From positions 62,001-126,000 of the forward strand of contig NZ_JAAGRN010000002.1 in the NCBI RefSeq assembly GCF_010499255.1: a stretch of 64,000 nucleotides of DNA, given 5' to 3'. The number at the start of each line of letters is the position of its first letter. Positions within the stretch are counted from its first letter, which is position 1. This DNA comes from Sheuella amnicola. Its GTDB lineage: Bacteria; Pseudomonadota; Gammaproteobacteria; Burkholderiales; Burkholderiaceae_B. Of the stretch, positions 53,190 through 63,856 are shown piece after piece. The notes under the pieces were generated by a model, which saw nothing but the letters and a program-made list of their open reading frames with translations, was not told where the DNA came from and searched no databases. Position numbers and translations under genes: made by a program.

Positions 53190-54422
53190 TTATCGACGTT
53201 GACTACGCACATCCTCATCGATAGTTCGTACAAGCCCAGGCGGTTGATGCGCCCAGCCATAACCCTTCATGGCCTGATCGTATGCATATTGATATAAAGC
53301 GCGCATATATTCTGTATCGAACTCCTCGCGATGCGTGGCTTTAAAATCAGGACCTATGAAAGCAAGATTAAACCCCACTTTATCCATCTGCGTAGTCTGA
53401 TAAATCCGAAGAATGTCGCCGATCCCCTGCGCCTGAATCAACTGCGAAATCGAGCGGCCGACAATACTCATTGTCTTGCGTTCGATTTCCTGCCAATCAT
53501 TATCCAATCGTGCGTTACGTATGATGTAGGCTTGCAATATCTTTCGACGCCTTATGCTTTCCTCTTTCATTCTATTGGCTGCTGCAGGCGGATACATAAA
53601 CGCCTGCATGCTCACTCCGCCATCAACATGCATCTCATGGTAAGTATTGCCATTTAAAATTACATCAAACATAACCGGCGGAAATGCCCCCGGTACAGAT
53701 GCTGATGCCAATAAAACGCGACGAAATAATTCAAGGGAATCGGGAGTACCAATTGATGCGATTTTTCCCATATTCCAAACTACCGGAACGCCCGCATCAA
53801 TATTGGTTGTGGCAACGAGAAGCCATCGACCTCGCTGATACTCGTTTGCGACTTCTTTCAAGAAATCGGCATTGATGTATTCCGAAATCAAGTGATAGAG
53901 CGGCGTCGAATCTCCGAGGCTATCCTCAAACACAGCCGCCATCAATCCTCGATTTTTATAGATCATTTGTGGCGTAACTTGTGTATACACATACTTTAGA
54001 ACGTTGTCGTACTTGGAGCCCAAAAATGCGAATGGCGCAATCAGCGCGCCTGTGCTCACTCCAGTCACCAGATTAAATTCGGGTCGGTCACCACGCACCG
54101 TCCAACCGGAAAGCAATCCTGCTCCGAAGGCGCCCTTGTCCCCTCCCCCTGATATCAATAAATAATTACCTGTTCCGGTTAAATCACTTGATTTAATGTG
54201 CTGTTGATTTTCTTGCAGTTCAGCCATCATGGCCGAAACACCTTCAGGTGAAGAGATCACATATCGCAAGCCCGGTGACACTGCAGCTTGAGCTTGAGTA
54301 TGCTGGTTTTCAGGAACGGCGCTTTTTCGCAATAAACCACTGCCGCAGCCACTCAAGGAGACCGCCATAATAATTACCATCAACCAATCACTATGCCAGC
54401 GATATGTCTGGTTTTTATTCAT
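53190..54422 (-). CDS. patatin-like phospholipase lipoprotein
   Basis: This 410-aa protein has a lipobox LSGC with Cys26 as the lipidation site (MAVSLSGCGSGLL). The patatin domain follows: YLLISGGGDKGAFGAGLLSGW (oxyanion loop), VTGVSTGALIAPFAF (GxSxG, catalytic Ser) and HVDGGVSMQAF (catalytic Asp). It should be a membrane-anchored acyl hydrolase facing the periplasm. The substrate is unknown. Confidence 0.93.
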   Translation of the reverse strand: MNKNQTYRWHSDWLMVIIMAVSLSGCGSGLLRKSAVPENQHTQAQAAVSPGLRYVISSPEGVSAMMAELQENQQHIKSSDLTGTGNYLLISGGGDKGAFGAGLLSGWTVRGDRPEFNLVTGVSTGALIAPFAFLGSKYDNVLKYVYTQVTPQMIYKNRGLMAAVFEDSLGDSTPLYHLISEYINADFLKEVANEYQRGRWLLVATTNIDAGVPVVWNMGKIASIGTPDSLELFRRVLLASASVPGAFPPVMFDVILNGNTYHEMHVDGGVSMQAFMYPPAAANRMKEESIRRRKILQAYIIRNARLDNDWQEIERKTMSIVGRSISQLIQAQGIGDILRIYQTTQMDKVGFNLAFIGPDFKATHREEFDTEYMRALYQYAYDQAMKGYGWAHQPPGLVRTIDEDVRSQRR

Positions 54423-54468
54423 AATCTCTCAAAAATCAGTAATGCTACTCACCCGCGATCGCGACTCA

Positions 54469-55107
54469 CTAGGCGACCTTACGTTGCTCCAATGCGATTC
54501 GAATAGCCAGAGCTGCCAGCACGAATCCCATGACGTAACGCTGGACGGCTAACCATTTTTGATTACCGGCAAACCAGTTGGCTATCGTGGCCGCTGATAA
54601 TGTAATCAGTAGATTGATCGTAAAGGCCATACAGATTTGCGTCGCTCCAAGCATCAACCCCTGAAGCACAACCGAACCACGCTCAGGCAAGATGAATTGT
54701 GGAAAAATCGAGAGATAAAAAATTGCGATTTTAGGGTTCAGTGCACTTGTAAAAAACCCCATGACAAACAATCTACTGGGCGAGTCCTCAGGCAGATCCC
54801 GCGCTTCGAACGGGGATCGCGCCCCGGGCTTTACGGCCTGCCATGCCAGATAAAACAAATAGATCGCGCCGGCCCATTTCAATGCCTCATAAGCTAACGG
54901 AACCGTAATAAATATTGCGGACAATCCAAGCGAAGCTGCAGTGACATGAAGAAATAACGCGGTCGTCACTCCAAAAAGGGATATGACCCCGGCCTTACGC
55001 CCTTGACATATTGAACGCGATATCAAGTAAATCATGTTGGGCCCTGGACTTAACACCAAAACGAGGGCCGCTCCGGCAAATAAGAGCCATTCGTTCCCAG
55101 GGATCAT
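54469..55107 (-). CDS. LysE family amino acid exporter
   Basis: This 212-aa membrane protein has six hydrophobic segments. LVLSPGPNMIYLISRSICQG is the diagnostic RhtB/LysE start, with FFTSALNPKIAIFYLSIFPQF in the middle. It exports amino acids or derivatives. It lies 32 bp downstream of ispB on the same strand. Confidence 0.93.
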   Translation of the reverse strand: MIPGNEWLLFAGAALVLVLSPGPNMIYLISRSICQGRKAGVISLFGVTTALFLHVTAASLGLSAIFITVPLAYEALKWAGAIYLFYLAWQAVKPGARSPFEARDLPEDSPSRLFVMGFFTSALNPKIAIFYLSIFPQFILPERGSVVLQGLMLGATQICMAFTINLLITLSAATIANWFAGNQKWLAVQRYVMGFVLAALAIRIALEQRKVA

Positions 55108-55139
55108 GAGACTTATCCTTAAAAATTCTTAACAAACTG

Positions 55140-56108
55140 CTAGCGATCCCGATTAACTGCAAACGCACAAAACGCCAATAAGGATTCCTTGCTGGCCGAG
55201 GCTGGAAAGACATCCAGGGCGCGCGCAGCCATTTCCGCCTCGGCAAGAGCGCTTTGTCGAGCATGATTTAACGCATCCGTATCGTGAATCGCCCGGGCCA
55301 CCGCATCGAAATCCGCCTCGCCCTGCTCAATCGCCTGACGAATCAAATCCCTTTGGGCGGCGGTACCCACCTCCAATACCCTTATCAGAGGCAATGTCGG
55401 CTTACCCTCTCGCAGGTCATCACCGACATTTTTACCTAGCGCGGCTGCGTCTCCGCTGTAATCCAGCACGTCATCGACCAATTGAAACGCCGTGCCGATA
55501 TGCCGCCCATAGGCCGCCGCGGCTTCCTGTTGAGCCGGATTCGCCGCCGCCAGCACTGCCCCCGCCTCGGCGGCAGCCTCGAACAACTTGGCTGTTTTAA
55601 ATCGCACGACTTGCAAATATCGCTCTTGCGTGACGTCCGGGTCATGCACATTCAAGAGTTGCAACACCTCACCCTCGGCAATCACTGTGGTCGCACCACA
55701 CATGATCTGCATAATGCGCATGCTGTCTACATCCACCATCATCTCGAAGGCTCGGGAATATAGATAATCGCCCACCAGCACACTGGCAGCGTTGCCAAAA
55801 ACCGCATTCGCAGTGCTACGCCCCCGGCGAAGCGAGGATTCATCCACCACATCGTCATGCAGAAGTGTCGCCGTATGGATGAATTCGACCACAGCGGCCA
55901 TCAAATGCTTATGGCTACCCTTGTAGCCCAAAGCTTGGGCTACAAGCAGCAACATGGCCGGACGCATGCGCTTGCCCCCGGCACCTATGATGTAGTCGCC
56001 GATAGTACGGATTAAAACGACATCCGAACTTAATCGGGTACGAATGACATCGTCGACGGCTTGCATGTCCGCAGCGACAGGGGCTAGAAGATCAGAGAGT
56101 TTCAGCAC
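55140..56108 (-). CDS. ispB: octaprenyl diphosphate synthase
   Basis: This 322-aa trans-prenyltransferase makes the ubiquinone side chain. The first aspartate motif is LLHDDVVDESSLRRGR and the second QLVDDVLDYSGD; GGKRMRPAMLLLVAQ precedes them. The length is normal. It is divergent from rplU, the common arrangement in proteobacteria. Confidence 0.95.
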   Translation of the reverse strand: MLKLSDLLAPVAADMQAVDDVIRTRLSSDVVLIRTIGDYIIGAGGKRMRPAMLLLVAQALGYKGSHKHLMAAVVEFIHTATLLHDDVVDESSLRRGRSTANAVFGNAASVLVGDYLYSRAFEMMVDVDSMRIMQIMCGATTVIAEGEVLQLLNVHDPDVTQERYLQVVRFKTAKLFEAAAEAGAVLAAANPAQQEAAAAYGRHIGTAFQLVDDVLDYSGDAAALGKNVGDDLREGKPTLPLIRVLEVGTAAQRDLIRQAIEQGEADFDAVARAIHDTDALNHARQSALAEAEMAARALDVFPASASKESLLAFCAFAVNRDR

Positions 56109-56238
56109 AGGACTTTCTTTTGACTTTCAAATAGTTACGAGTTAGAATCCTTGGTTCGGCTTTGGCAAAAAACCAATCCGATGGTATTTATACCCCAAGA
56201 AGTACACTCTTAATTGCTCTAAAACACGAGGTTAACCC

Positions 56239-56550
56239 ATGTACGCGGTCGTAAAAACTGGTGGCAAGCAGTATCGCATTGCTTCCGGCGAAAAACTTAA
56301 AATAGAACAGATACCGGCAGACATTGGGCAAGAAATTACGCTGGATCAGGTGTTATCCGTCGGCGAAGGCGACCAATTGAAAATTGGTACCCCGCTGGTG
56401 GCTGGCGCTGTGGTCAAGGCAACGGTTCTTGCGCAAGGACGCCATGATAAGGTCACGATCTTCAAGATGCGTCGTCGCAAGCACTACCAGAAGCATCAAG
56501 GTCACCGTCAAAACTACACCGAGATCCTCATCGGCGATATCAAGGCTTGA
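56239..56550 (+). CDS. rplU: 50S ribosomal protein L21
   Basis: This 103-aa ribosomal protein begins [20 protein letters not shown] and ends with the basic [20 protein letters not shown], both diagnostic. It is the first gene of rplU-rpmA. Confidence 0.98.
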   Translation: MYAVVKTGGKQYRIASGEKLKIEQIPADIGQEITLDQVLSVGEGDQLKIGTPLVAGAVVKATVLAQGRHDKVTIFKMRRRKHYQKHQGHRQNYTEILIGDIKA

Positions 56551-56593
56551 TTGCCTGTTATCAACGGATCACGGTAAGCACCAGGAGTAAAAA

Positions 56594-56854
56594 ATGGCAC
56601 AGAAAAAAGGCGGCGGCTCGACTCGCAACGGTCGCGACTCGGAATCGAAACGACTAGGCGTTAAGCGCTATGGCGGTGAATTGATTCCTGCAGGTTCGAT
56701 CATCGTGCGTCAGCGCGGCACAACCTTCCACCCCGGCACAAACGTAGGTATTGGTAAAGACCACACGTTGTACGCGCTGGTTGACGGTCACGTTAAGTTC
56801 GCGGTGAAAGGCAAGCTCAACAAGTCGACCGTTTCGGTCCTCGCAGCTGAGTAA
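56594..56854 (+). CDS. rpmA: 50S ribosomal protein L27
   Basis: This 86-aa ribosomal protein begins [20 protein letters not shown] and continues [20 protein letters not shown], both diagnostic. It lies 43 bp after rplU and is followed by an intrinsic terminator. Confidence 0.98.
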   Translation: MAQKKGGGSTRNGRDSESKRLGVKRYGGELIPAGSIIVRQRGTTFHPGTNVGIGKDHTLYALVDGHVKFAVKGKLNKSTVSVLAAE

Positions 56855-56870
56855 TCTGCTCTTCAGCACT

Positions 56871-58042
<1,172 letters not shown>

Positions 58043-58057
58043 AACATCCGATTAAAC

Positions 58058-59194
58058 ATGACAGCTCAATCAACCACCATCTCAGTTCTTGCGCATGCAA
58101 AGAAAATCGTAGCAAAAGTCGGCTCATCCCTTGTCACAAATGACGGGCAAGGGATTGATCGCGAAGCAGTTGCTCACTGGGCACAACAGATCGCGGCGTT
58201 ACGTTCGCAAGATAAGCTGGTGGTGCTGGTTTCAAGCGGCGCAATCGCCGAAGGCATGGCTCGCCTGGGATGGTCCAAGCGCCCAACATCGATGCATGAA
58301 CTCCAGGCCGCGGCTGCAGTAGGTCAAATGGGTCTCGCGCAAGCATACGAGCAAGCATTTGCTGCCCATCAATTACGTACAGCACAGATTTTGCTGACTC
58401 ACGAAGATCTGGCAGATCGTCAACGCTACCTGAATGCGCGATCCACGCTACTTGCGTTACTGCGATTAGGCGTTGTGCCGATCGTTAACGAAAACGACAC
58501 TGTCGCCACCGACGAAATCGCTGTGGGGGATAACGATACGCTTGGCGCACTCGTCACCAATCTGATTGATGCGGATGCATTGGTGATTTTGACCGATCAA
58601 AAAGGACTTTACGAAGCCGATCCGCGCAAAGATCCTCAGGCGCGCTTTGTCTCCCACGGTAAAGCCGGTGACCCATCCCTCGAGGTCATGGCGGGCGGCT
58701 CGGGCAGCGGCATCGGCAAGGGCGGGATGCTGACCAAGATCCTCGCCGCCAAACGAGCCGCACGCAGTGGGGCACACACCATCATTGCTTCCGGACGCGA
58801 AGAAAACGTCATGGTACGCCTCGCATCCGGCGAAAGCATCGGCTCGGAATTACGCGCCGACACACCTGTTTTATCCGCACGCAAACAGTGGATGGCCGAT
58901 CATTTGCGACTACGCGGCAGACTTGTGCTTGATCCGGGAGCTGTCAACGCACTCAAGGGTGATGGCAAAAGCCTATTGCCAGTCGGCGTTCGTAACATTG
59001 AAGGTGAATTCGAGCCGGGTGATGTTGTGGCCTGTGTCGACTCTCAGGGAAAAGAGTGCGCACGCGGCTTGACTAATTACTCATCTGCAGATGCACGACG
59101 TATCATGGGTCAGCCGTCAAACAAAATCGAAGAAATTCTGGGACAAATCGGTGAACCGGAACTCATTCACCGCGACAATTTGATCACGCTCTAG
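58058..59194 (+). CDS. proB: glutamate 5-kinase
   Basis: This 378-aa enzyme performs the first step of proline synthesis. [18 protein letters not shown] and [17 protein letters not shown] open the kinase domain; [21 protein letters not shown] and [15 protein letters not shown] follow. A PUA domain (about 280-365) includes [19 protein letters not shown]. It lies 15 bp after obgE and is probably co-transcribed. Confidence 0.96.
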   Translation: MTAQSTTISVLAHAKKIVAKVGSSLVTNDGQGIDREAVAHWAQQIAALRSQDKLVVLVSSGAIAEGMARLGWSKRPTSMHELQAAAAVGQMGLAQAYEQAFAAHQLRTAQILLTHEDLADRQRYLNARSTLLALLRLGVVPIVNENDTVATDEIAVGDNDTLGALVTNLIDADALVILTDQKGLYEADPRKDPQARFVSHGKAGDPSLEVMAGGSGSGIGKGGMLTKILAAKRAARSGAHTIIASGREENVMVRLASGESIGSELRADTPVLSARKQWMADHLRLRGRLVLDPGAVNALKGDGKSLLPVGVRNIEGEFEPGDVVACVDSQGKECARGLTNYSSADARRIMGQPSNKIEEILGQIGEPELIHRDNLITL

Positions 59195-59196
59195 AA

Positions 59197-61284
59197 TCAG
59201 CCTTGAATCGGTAATTCGATATGAAAGGCTGCACCACCCTGAGGGCGGTTGTACGCATATATCGAACCGCCATGCGCCTGTAGAATTCTGCGGCATATCG
59301 CCAGGCCAAGTCCGGTTCCCCCCGAGCCGTCCTTGGTCAGCGAGGACTGTACAAAGGGATCAAAAATCTTTTCTAGTTCATCTTCGGGAATTCCGCATCC
59401 ATTATCCATCACGGTCAGTCCGATCCGAGCCATATCCAGCAGCTCTAATTTAAGCTCTATTTTCGATCCCTGCGGGGAAAACTTGATTGCGTTGGCAAGA
59501 ACATTTCGTATCGCCTGATGAAGTCTTTGAACATCGGCATGCACCACCACTGCACGCTCCAACCCTTTGACATCAAACGTCAAATGATTCACTAGCTTTT
59601 GCGGCTCCAGCTCTCTCATGACGGTATCAAGCAAATGACGCAAATCAACGTCGCTATATACAACCTGGTGAGTCGAACTTTCGATCTTGGCGATATCCAG
59701 CAAATCGTTCACAAGGGTGAGCATTCTCTGCCCGGAGCTGTGGATGTCGTGCAACATTCCGGCCACTTTGTCATTTTCTTTCAGCCGCATCAGACCGAGC
59801 TCGGAAAACCCAAGTATGGACTGTAGGGGCGTTCGGAGCTCATGACTCATATTCGAGATAAATTCCGACTTCGAGCGAGAGGCGTTTTCCGCTGCATCGC
59901 GAGCCTGCAATGTTGCCCGTTCGGCATCCCTGAATCTGGTCACGTCCATAATGACTGTCAAGACCCCTCTGGGCAATCCATCATCGTTAGAAACAACAAC
60001 TTTGTTCAACAACACATCTCTTTGCGCGCCATCTGGCATCACGAGGCGACGCTCATAGCTAACGTGACCGCCTTTATTAAGAAGAAGTTGATTGTTCATT
60101 TCGAGCGATTGCTGATCAGCTTCGGACAAAAAGTGCGAAGTTGGTTGATTCAACAATTGCTCACGCTTTAACCCTATAAATGATTCAAGTGCTTGATTGA
60201 CGATCATGATTACGCCTTGCTCATCAACCAGATAAATGGGCAACGGACTGATCTCAAGCAGCTTTTCCGTAAAGGACAACTGTTCGACGAGTCGGCTTTG
60301 AGCGCGATCCCTTGCGCGAATGCTTCGCATCGCCAGAATGGCCATAATGAAAATCACCAGGGAGGCGATTCCGGCCACGAGCGCGAACCAGATCAATACG
60401 CTCAGCCATTCATCCAGCACTCGAATCATTGGGCGCTCGACAATTGTTGTCACAGGCCAATTACGCGAGCTTCGCAAAGCGATCAACTGACCTTGGGATC
60501 CAAACTCAGTTTCAGTATAAGTGTAGGTTCCATACACGCGAGGCTGAGCATTACCTGGCAAGCCCACCCCCAAGTCGAGAGAATCTCCCGGTTTGCCGAT
60601 ACCGTTGTAACTTGCGACGATCTGGCTGGACTTTGTCAGGACAAGATAGGCCGAATAGCCAGTATCTCCCAGAGACAACGCCTGCATATTCGAGAGGTAA
60701 TCCGGGTTTAGTAGTGTCACAAGATAGTATTGATTACCGGCATAACCTTCGATATATCGAATCATCGGTAATGAATAAACCACAACCTTGTCTTGAGCAT
60801 GCGGCCAATCAAGCTCACCTAGAAATCGTACGGATAAAATCGGACCCAGCTCGACATAACCGGCTCGGGGCACAGGATCCATTTTTTTAATATCAACCCG
60901 TACGCCCTCATCGGGAAGATGGCTCGACAATACGATTCGTCCATCTTTATCAACAATACTCAGACTCCGAACCGCACTAACCGATGCAAGTGCTTTTTGC
61001 AGAAACGGCCTAAGCTTATCCAGATTCCCAGGCGCAACTAAGCTCAACTCGTCCACAAGCTCGGATGTAGCTTGTGACGATTGCTCCAGCGTTCTGGAAA
61101 CCTGATCCTCCAATACGCGCGTAAAAAGTGCAGCCCGATCGCGCTCATTACGAACGATGACATTTTTTTCGTATAAGGCGACCCAGACAACCGTCAAGCA
61201 AGCAAGTAGCGCCAGCGCCAACGCGAGCAACCAGACTTTTTGCCTGGGAGACACGATAGCAGATGAAGTGAATCGATGAGGCAT
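59197..61284 (-). CDS. sensor histidine kinase with Cache and PAS domains
   Basis: This 695-aa membrane kinase has a first membrane segment near 15-35 and a periplasmic double-Cache-like sensor (about 40-285), then a second segment near 290-315. A PAS domain follows (about 335-450; FTEKLLEISPLPIYLVDEQG), then HisKA with SNMSHELRTPLQSIL (His about 479) and HATPase with VLANAIKFS, DNGCGIPEDELEKIFDPF and GGTGLGLAICRR. It has no receiver domain of its own. It is 9 bp downstream of a periplasmic binding protein gene and divergent from two response regulators, its likely partners. Confidence 0.93.
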   Translation of the reverse strand: MPHRFTSSAIVSPRQKVWLLALALALLACLTVVWVALYEKNVIVRNERDRAALFTRVLEDQVSRTLEQSSQATSELVDELSLVAPGNLDKLRPFLQKALASVSAVRSLSIVDKDGRIVLSSHLPDEGVRVDIKKMDPVPRAGYVELGPILSVRFLGELDWPHAQDKVVVYSLPMIRYIEGYAGNQYYLVTLLNPDYLSNMQALSLGDTGYSAYLVLTKSSQIVASYNGIGKPGDSLDLGVGLPGNAQPRVYGTYTYTETEFGSQGQLIALRSSRNWPVTTIVERPMIRVLDEWLSVLIWFALVAGIASLVIFIMAILAMRSIRARDRAQSRLVEQLSFTEKLLEISPLPIYLVDEQGVIMIVNQALESFIGLKREQLLNQPTSHFLSEADQQSLEMNNQLLLNKGGHVSYERRLVMPDGAQRDVLLNKVVVSNDDGLPRGVLTVIMDVTRFRDAERATLQARDAAENASRSKSEFISNMSHELRTPLQSILGFSELGLMRLKENDKVAGMLHDIHSSGQRMLTLVNDLLDIAKIESSTHQVVYSDVDLRHLLDTVMRELEPQKLVNHLTFDVKGLERAVVVHADVQRLHQAIRNVLANAIKFSPQGSKIELKLELLDMARIGLTVMDNGCGIPEDELEKIFDPFVQSSLTKDGSGGTGLGLAICRRILQAHGGSIYAYNRPQGGAAFHIELPIQG

Positions 61285-61293
61285 GGCGTTGCC

Positions 61294-62142
61294 CTATTCT
61301 TCCAGCATGGAAGTCAATCCATGGCGCTTCGCTGCAGCAGCCAGACGCCCATCCCGGCGAACGGTGTCAATGAACTGATTGACCCATTGCAGCCACTGAT
61401 CATCATTTGCCTTGACCGCATATCCGAAAGGCAACTTAGGGCCATCAGGTCGCGGGGGCAAGACGCTGACCCAGTCGAACACCTCGACAACGCGCAATCC
61501 AAAAATTTGATCCGTCAAAAACAGATCGATGCGACCGGCCTGCAAATCCTTTTCCCGAGCAATCGGGCTACTGACCAAAACAGTCGTTGCCAGCTTGAAA
61601 TGCTCGCGAATCCAAGATTGCGCAATCGATCTATCCAGAACACCAATCATCACCCCTTTCTGATCAACATCCTTCCAAGTACTGATTAACCGATTACCTT
61701 TCATAACTACGGCATAAACACTGCTATACAAATAGGGTCGGCTGTATGCGATTGGCCAGTCAGGTGAAACTGGGCGGATTGTTAGGCCAAACATGGCTAT
61801 GTCACATCGACTTTGCTCTAGGTCGTCTTGCATTGAAGAGTAGGTCGAATCAATATACTCGACACGGACTCCAAGACTTTTCGCCAGCTCCTGAGAAAGC
61901 TCGAAATCCACACCACTTAAAGACTGTGTTCGCCAATCCCGCAGCAAAAGTCCCTTTCGCAAGGGCCAGATGCAAACTTTCAAAGAATGTTCGTCCCGAA
62001 TACGGTCAAGCACTTCACCTGCGTAAGCACTCATCGAAGCGCAAACCAATACGGCACTGACCACGAGCCTTCGCGACCAGACCGGTACGGTGGCAGATGC
62101 ACTCATTCGCAACAGGAAATGACAGAAGCTCCGAATGCTCAT
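61294..62142 (-). CDS. periplasmic SBP_bac_3 type binding protein
   Basis: This 282-aa amino-acid-type binding protein has a signal peptide ending MSAYA, then GEVLDRIRDEHSLKVCIWPL, SGVDFELSQELAKSLGVRVEYID and DIAMFGLTIRPVSP. ATG at 62142 has AAAGGG upstream; ATG at 62106 is an alternative. No ABC membrane genes are nearby. It lies just upstream of the histidine kinase, so it may present ligand to the sensor rather than serve import. Confidence 0.9.
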   Translation of the reverse strand: MSIRSFCHFLLRMSASATVPVWSRRLVVSAVLVCASMSAYAGEVLDRIRDEHSLKVCIWPLRKGLLLRDWRTQSLSGVDFELSQELAKSLGVRVEYIDSTYSSMQDDLEQSRCDIAMFGLTIRPVSPDWPIAYSRPYLYSSVYAVVMKGNRLISTWKDVDQKGVMIGVLDRSIAQSWIREHFKLATTVLVSSPIAREKDLQAGRIDLFLTDQIFGLRVVEVFDWVSVLPPRPDGPKLPFGYAVKANDDQWLQWVNQFIDTVRRDGRLAAAAKRHGLTSMLEE

Positions 62143-62291
62143 TCAGCCCTTTAGGGGAATTTTTCGTTAAATTCCGTGAATCTTTCGTTAAAAATTGAAA
62201 CCTGTCAAAATCAGAATTACTATTTCGGTTACTTTAGTCAATTATTTCATTTTTTGAGTATTTTCGATCGACTTCCCTTTTTCTGCGACCG

Positions 62292-62930
62292 ATGACCTCC
62301 TCCCAAGACCCTTCTAATCAAACGCCGGAATACCTCTCCACGATCGAAGTCGCTCAAATGCTCGGACTTGCAGTACGTTCCGTACAACTTATGGTTGATC
62401 GAGGCGAGCTGGAAGCTTGGCGCACATCGGGAGGACATCGTCGAATCGTGCATGAGTCAGTCATGCGCTGGTTGGCTTCGCGCCAAAGAGATCCCATGGG
62501 TAATAGCAGTCAAACATCCCATACGCATGCAGGCACCAAACCCAAAGAATGCAAGATTTTGCTGATTGAGGATTCTGCCCACTTTCAAAATCTGGTTGCA
62601 CTGCTGATCAAGCAGCACTTTCCGAATGCCAGCCTGCATCTGGCAAGCGATGGCATATCGGGGCTCACAAAGTTCGGTCAGATTCAGCCTGACTTTCTGC
62701 TAGTCGACATTTTGCTTCCCGGCATCGATGGGGCAGCGTTGATTTCCACCCTGAAATCGGACCCCCAATTTGCTCGTTGCAAGCTCATTATCGTTACGGG
62801 CCTGAACAAAGGACAACTTCTTCCTTACGAGTTTGCCCTCAAGGGATTACCGGTGATACATAAAACCAATTTGGTCAACGAGTTGGTCCCTCTGCTTAAT
62901 ACCCAGATCGTTCAGCACCTGTCGACATAG
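62292..62930 (+). CDS. response regulator with N-terminal excisionase-type HTH
   Basis: This 212-aa protein has an N-terminal winged HTH of the excisionase/MerR-like class (about 15-65: LSTIEVAQMLGLAVRSVQLM, WRTSGGHRRI), then a receiver domain (about 85-205: ILLIEDSAHFQNLVAL, DFLLVDILLPGIDGAAL with the phosphorylatable Asp, KLIIVTG). DNA-binding before REC is the reverse of most response regulators. It is divergent from the kinase/binding protein pair and probably regulated by the kinase. Confidence 0.92.
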   Translation: MTSSQDPSNQTPEYLSTIEVAQMLGLAVRSVQLMVDRGELEAWRTSGGHRRIVHESVMRWLASRQRDPMGNSSQTSHTHAGTKPKECKILLIEDSAHFQNLVALLIKQHFPNASLHLASDGISGLTKFGQIQPDFLLVDILLPGIDGAALISTLKSDPQFARCKLIIVTGLNKGQLLPYEFALKGLPVIHKTNLVNELVPLLNTQIVQHLST

Positions 62931-63659
62931 GTGACTTGTTTGGCACAGTTGCCTGCTTACAAAATTCTCTTGCTTGAAGATGACCCGCTAATGCAGCGGT
63001 TCGTATCACTTGCACTGGATGAGACTGGGCATGAAATTGTCTGCTGTCAAAATGTGAGTCAAGCCTTATCTGCTCTCAAACTAAATCGGTTTGACTTCAT
63101 CCTGACAGACCTCATGCTTCCGGGAGAGTCTGGATTGAGCTTTATCCGTAAGCTACGTCAAGATGACACCATATCCTATGGGGCTGAAGTGATTGCCCTG
63201 AGCGCAGGCATCAACGCAGCAATGATTGAAGAGCTTGAATTTCTTGGGGTAACAAAACGATTACTCAAACCGGTTTCGGTCGGTGATTTACAAGCGATCT
63301 TTGTCGAAACTCCACTTCAAGTTACACAACCTTCTCCGAGTGCGCGTGAAGCGATTGATCAATATTTTGGTGGTCAACGTACACTATTCGAGCAATTCAA
63401 GTCCCAGTCGCTTACCCTTCTTGCCGCTGATATCGATCTAGGAGATCGCCTGGTGGCGGCTGGAGCATTTCCCTCTCTGCACCAGCTTGCGCACAGCCTG
63501 AAATCTGTCCTTTTACTTCTTGGGGAGCAGCGCGCGCATGAGCTGTCACTCGCCCTGGAGCATGACCTTGCCCTCAACAATCCGGTCGCCATCCAAATCG
63601 CCCGCCAATGGGACAATCTGCGCGCAGAGCTTAAACAACTGATCGACTCTCGGCAGTAG
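62931..63659 (+). CDS. response regulator with receiver and HPt domains
   Basis: This 242-aa protein has a receiver domain (about 10-125: KILLLEDDPLMQRFV, FDFILTDLMLPGESGLSF with the phospho-Asp, KRLLKPVSV) and a C-terminal HPt segment LHQLAHSLKSVLLLLG, where the His of AHSLKS is the expected phosphotransfer site. It starts at GTG directly after the upstream stop. It could shuttle phosphate between the kinase and the HTH-type regulator. Confidence 0.88.
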   Translation: MTCLAQLPAYKILLLEDDPLMQRFVSLALDETGHEIVCCQNVSQALSALKLNRFDFILTDLMLPGESGLSFIRKLRQDDTISYGAEVIALSAGINAAMIEELEFLGVTKRLLKPVSVGDLQAIFVETPLQVTQPSPSAREAIDQYFGGQRTLFEQFKSQSLTLLAADIDLGDRLVAAGAFPSLHQLAHSLKSVLLLLGEQRAHELSLALEHDLALNNPVAIQIARQWDNLRAELKQLIDSRQ

Positions 63660-63710
63660 TTTGAATCGCACTTCGCACGAGGGCCGCAAGATACCCTATA
63701 CTTAGCAGGT

Positions 63711-63797
63711 CTTGCGGGGGTACTTGGCGCATAGGTTCTGCCAGGTTGAGAAATACCCTTCGTACCAGTACGGATAATGCCGATGCTGGGAGCGCAT
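63711..63797 (+). promoter_or_regulatory. TPP riboswitch
   Basis: The leader contains the conserved TPP aptamer elements. P3 is CTTGGC/GCCAGG, then GTTGAGAAATACCC with ACCC pairing to the earlier GGGGGTA (P2). P4 is CCAG/CTGG with CGGATAATGCCG inside, and a short P1 pairs TGCG with CGCA. It sits 60 bp before thiC, which such riboswitches repress when thiamine pyrophosphate is abundant. Confidence 0.92.
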
Positions 63798-63827
63798 TCC
63801 GGCATCGCCGGAATCCATCCCGATTCG

Positions 63828-63850
63828 GCTCCAGCTAATTTGTTTGGAGC
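63828..63850 (+). promoter_or_regulatory. thiC Shine-Dalgarno sequestering hairpin
   Basis: GCTCCA at 63828-63833 pairs with TGGAGC at 63845-63850, which is the thiC ribosome-binding site. The same GCTCCAGC can pair with GCTGGGAGC at the 3' end of the aptamer, giving an exclusive alternative. This suggests control of translation initiation. Confidence 0.6.
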
Positions 63851-63856
63851 GTTTCA

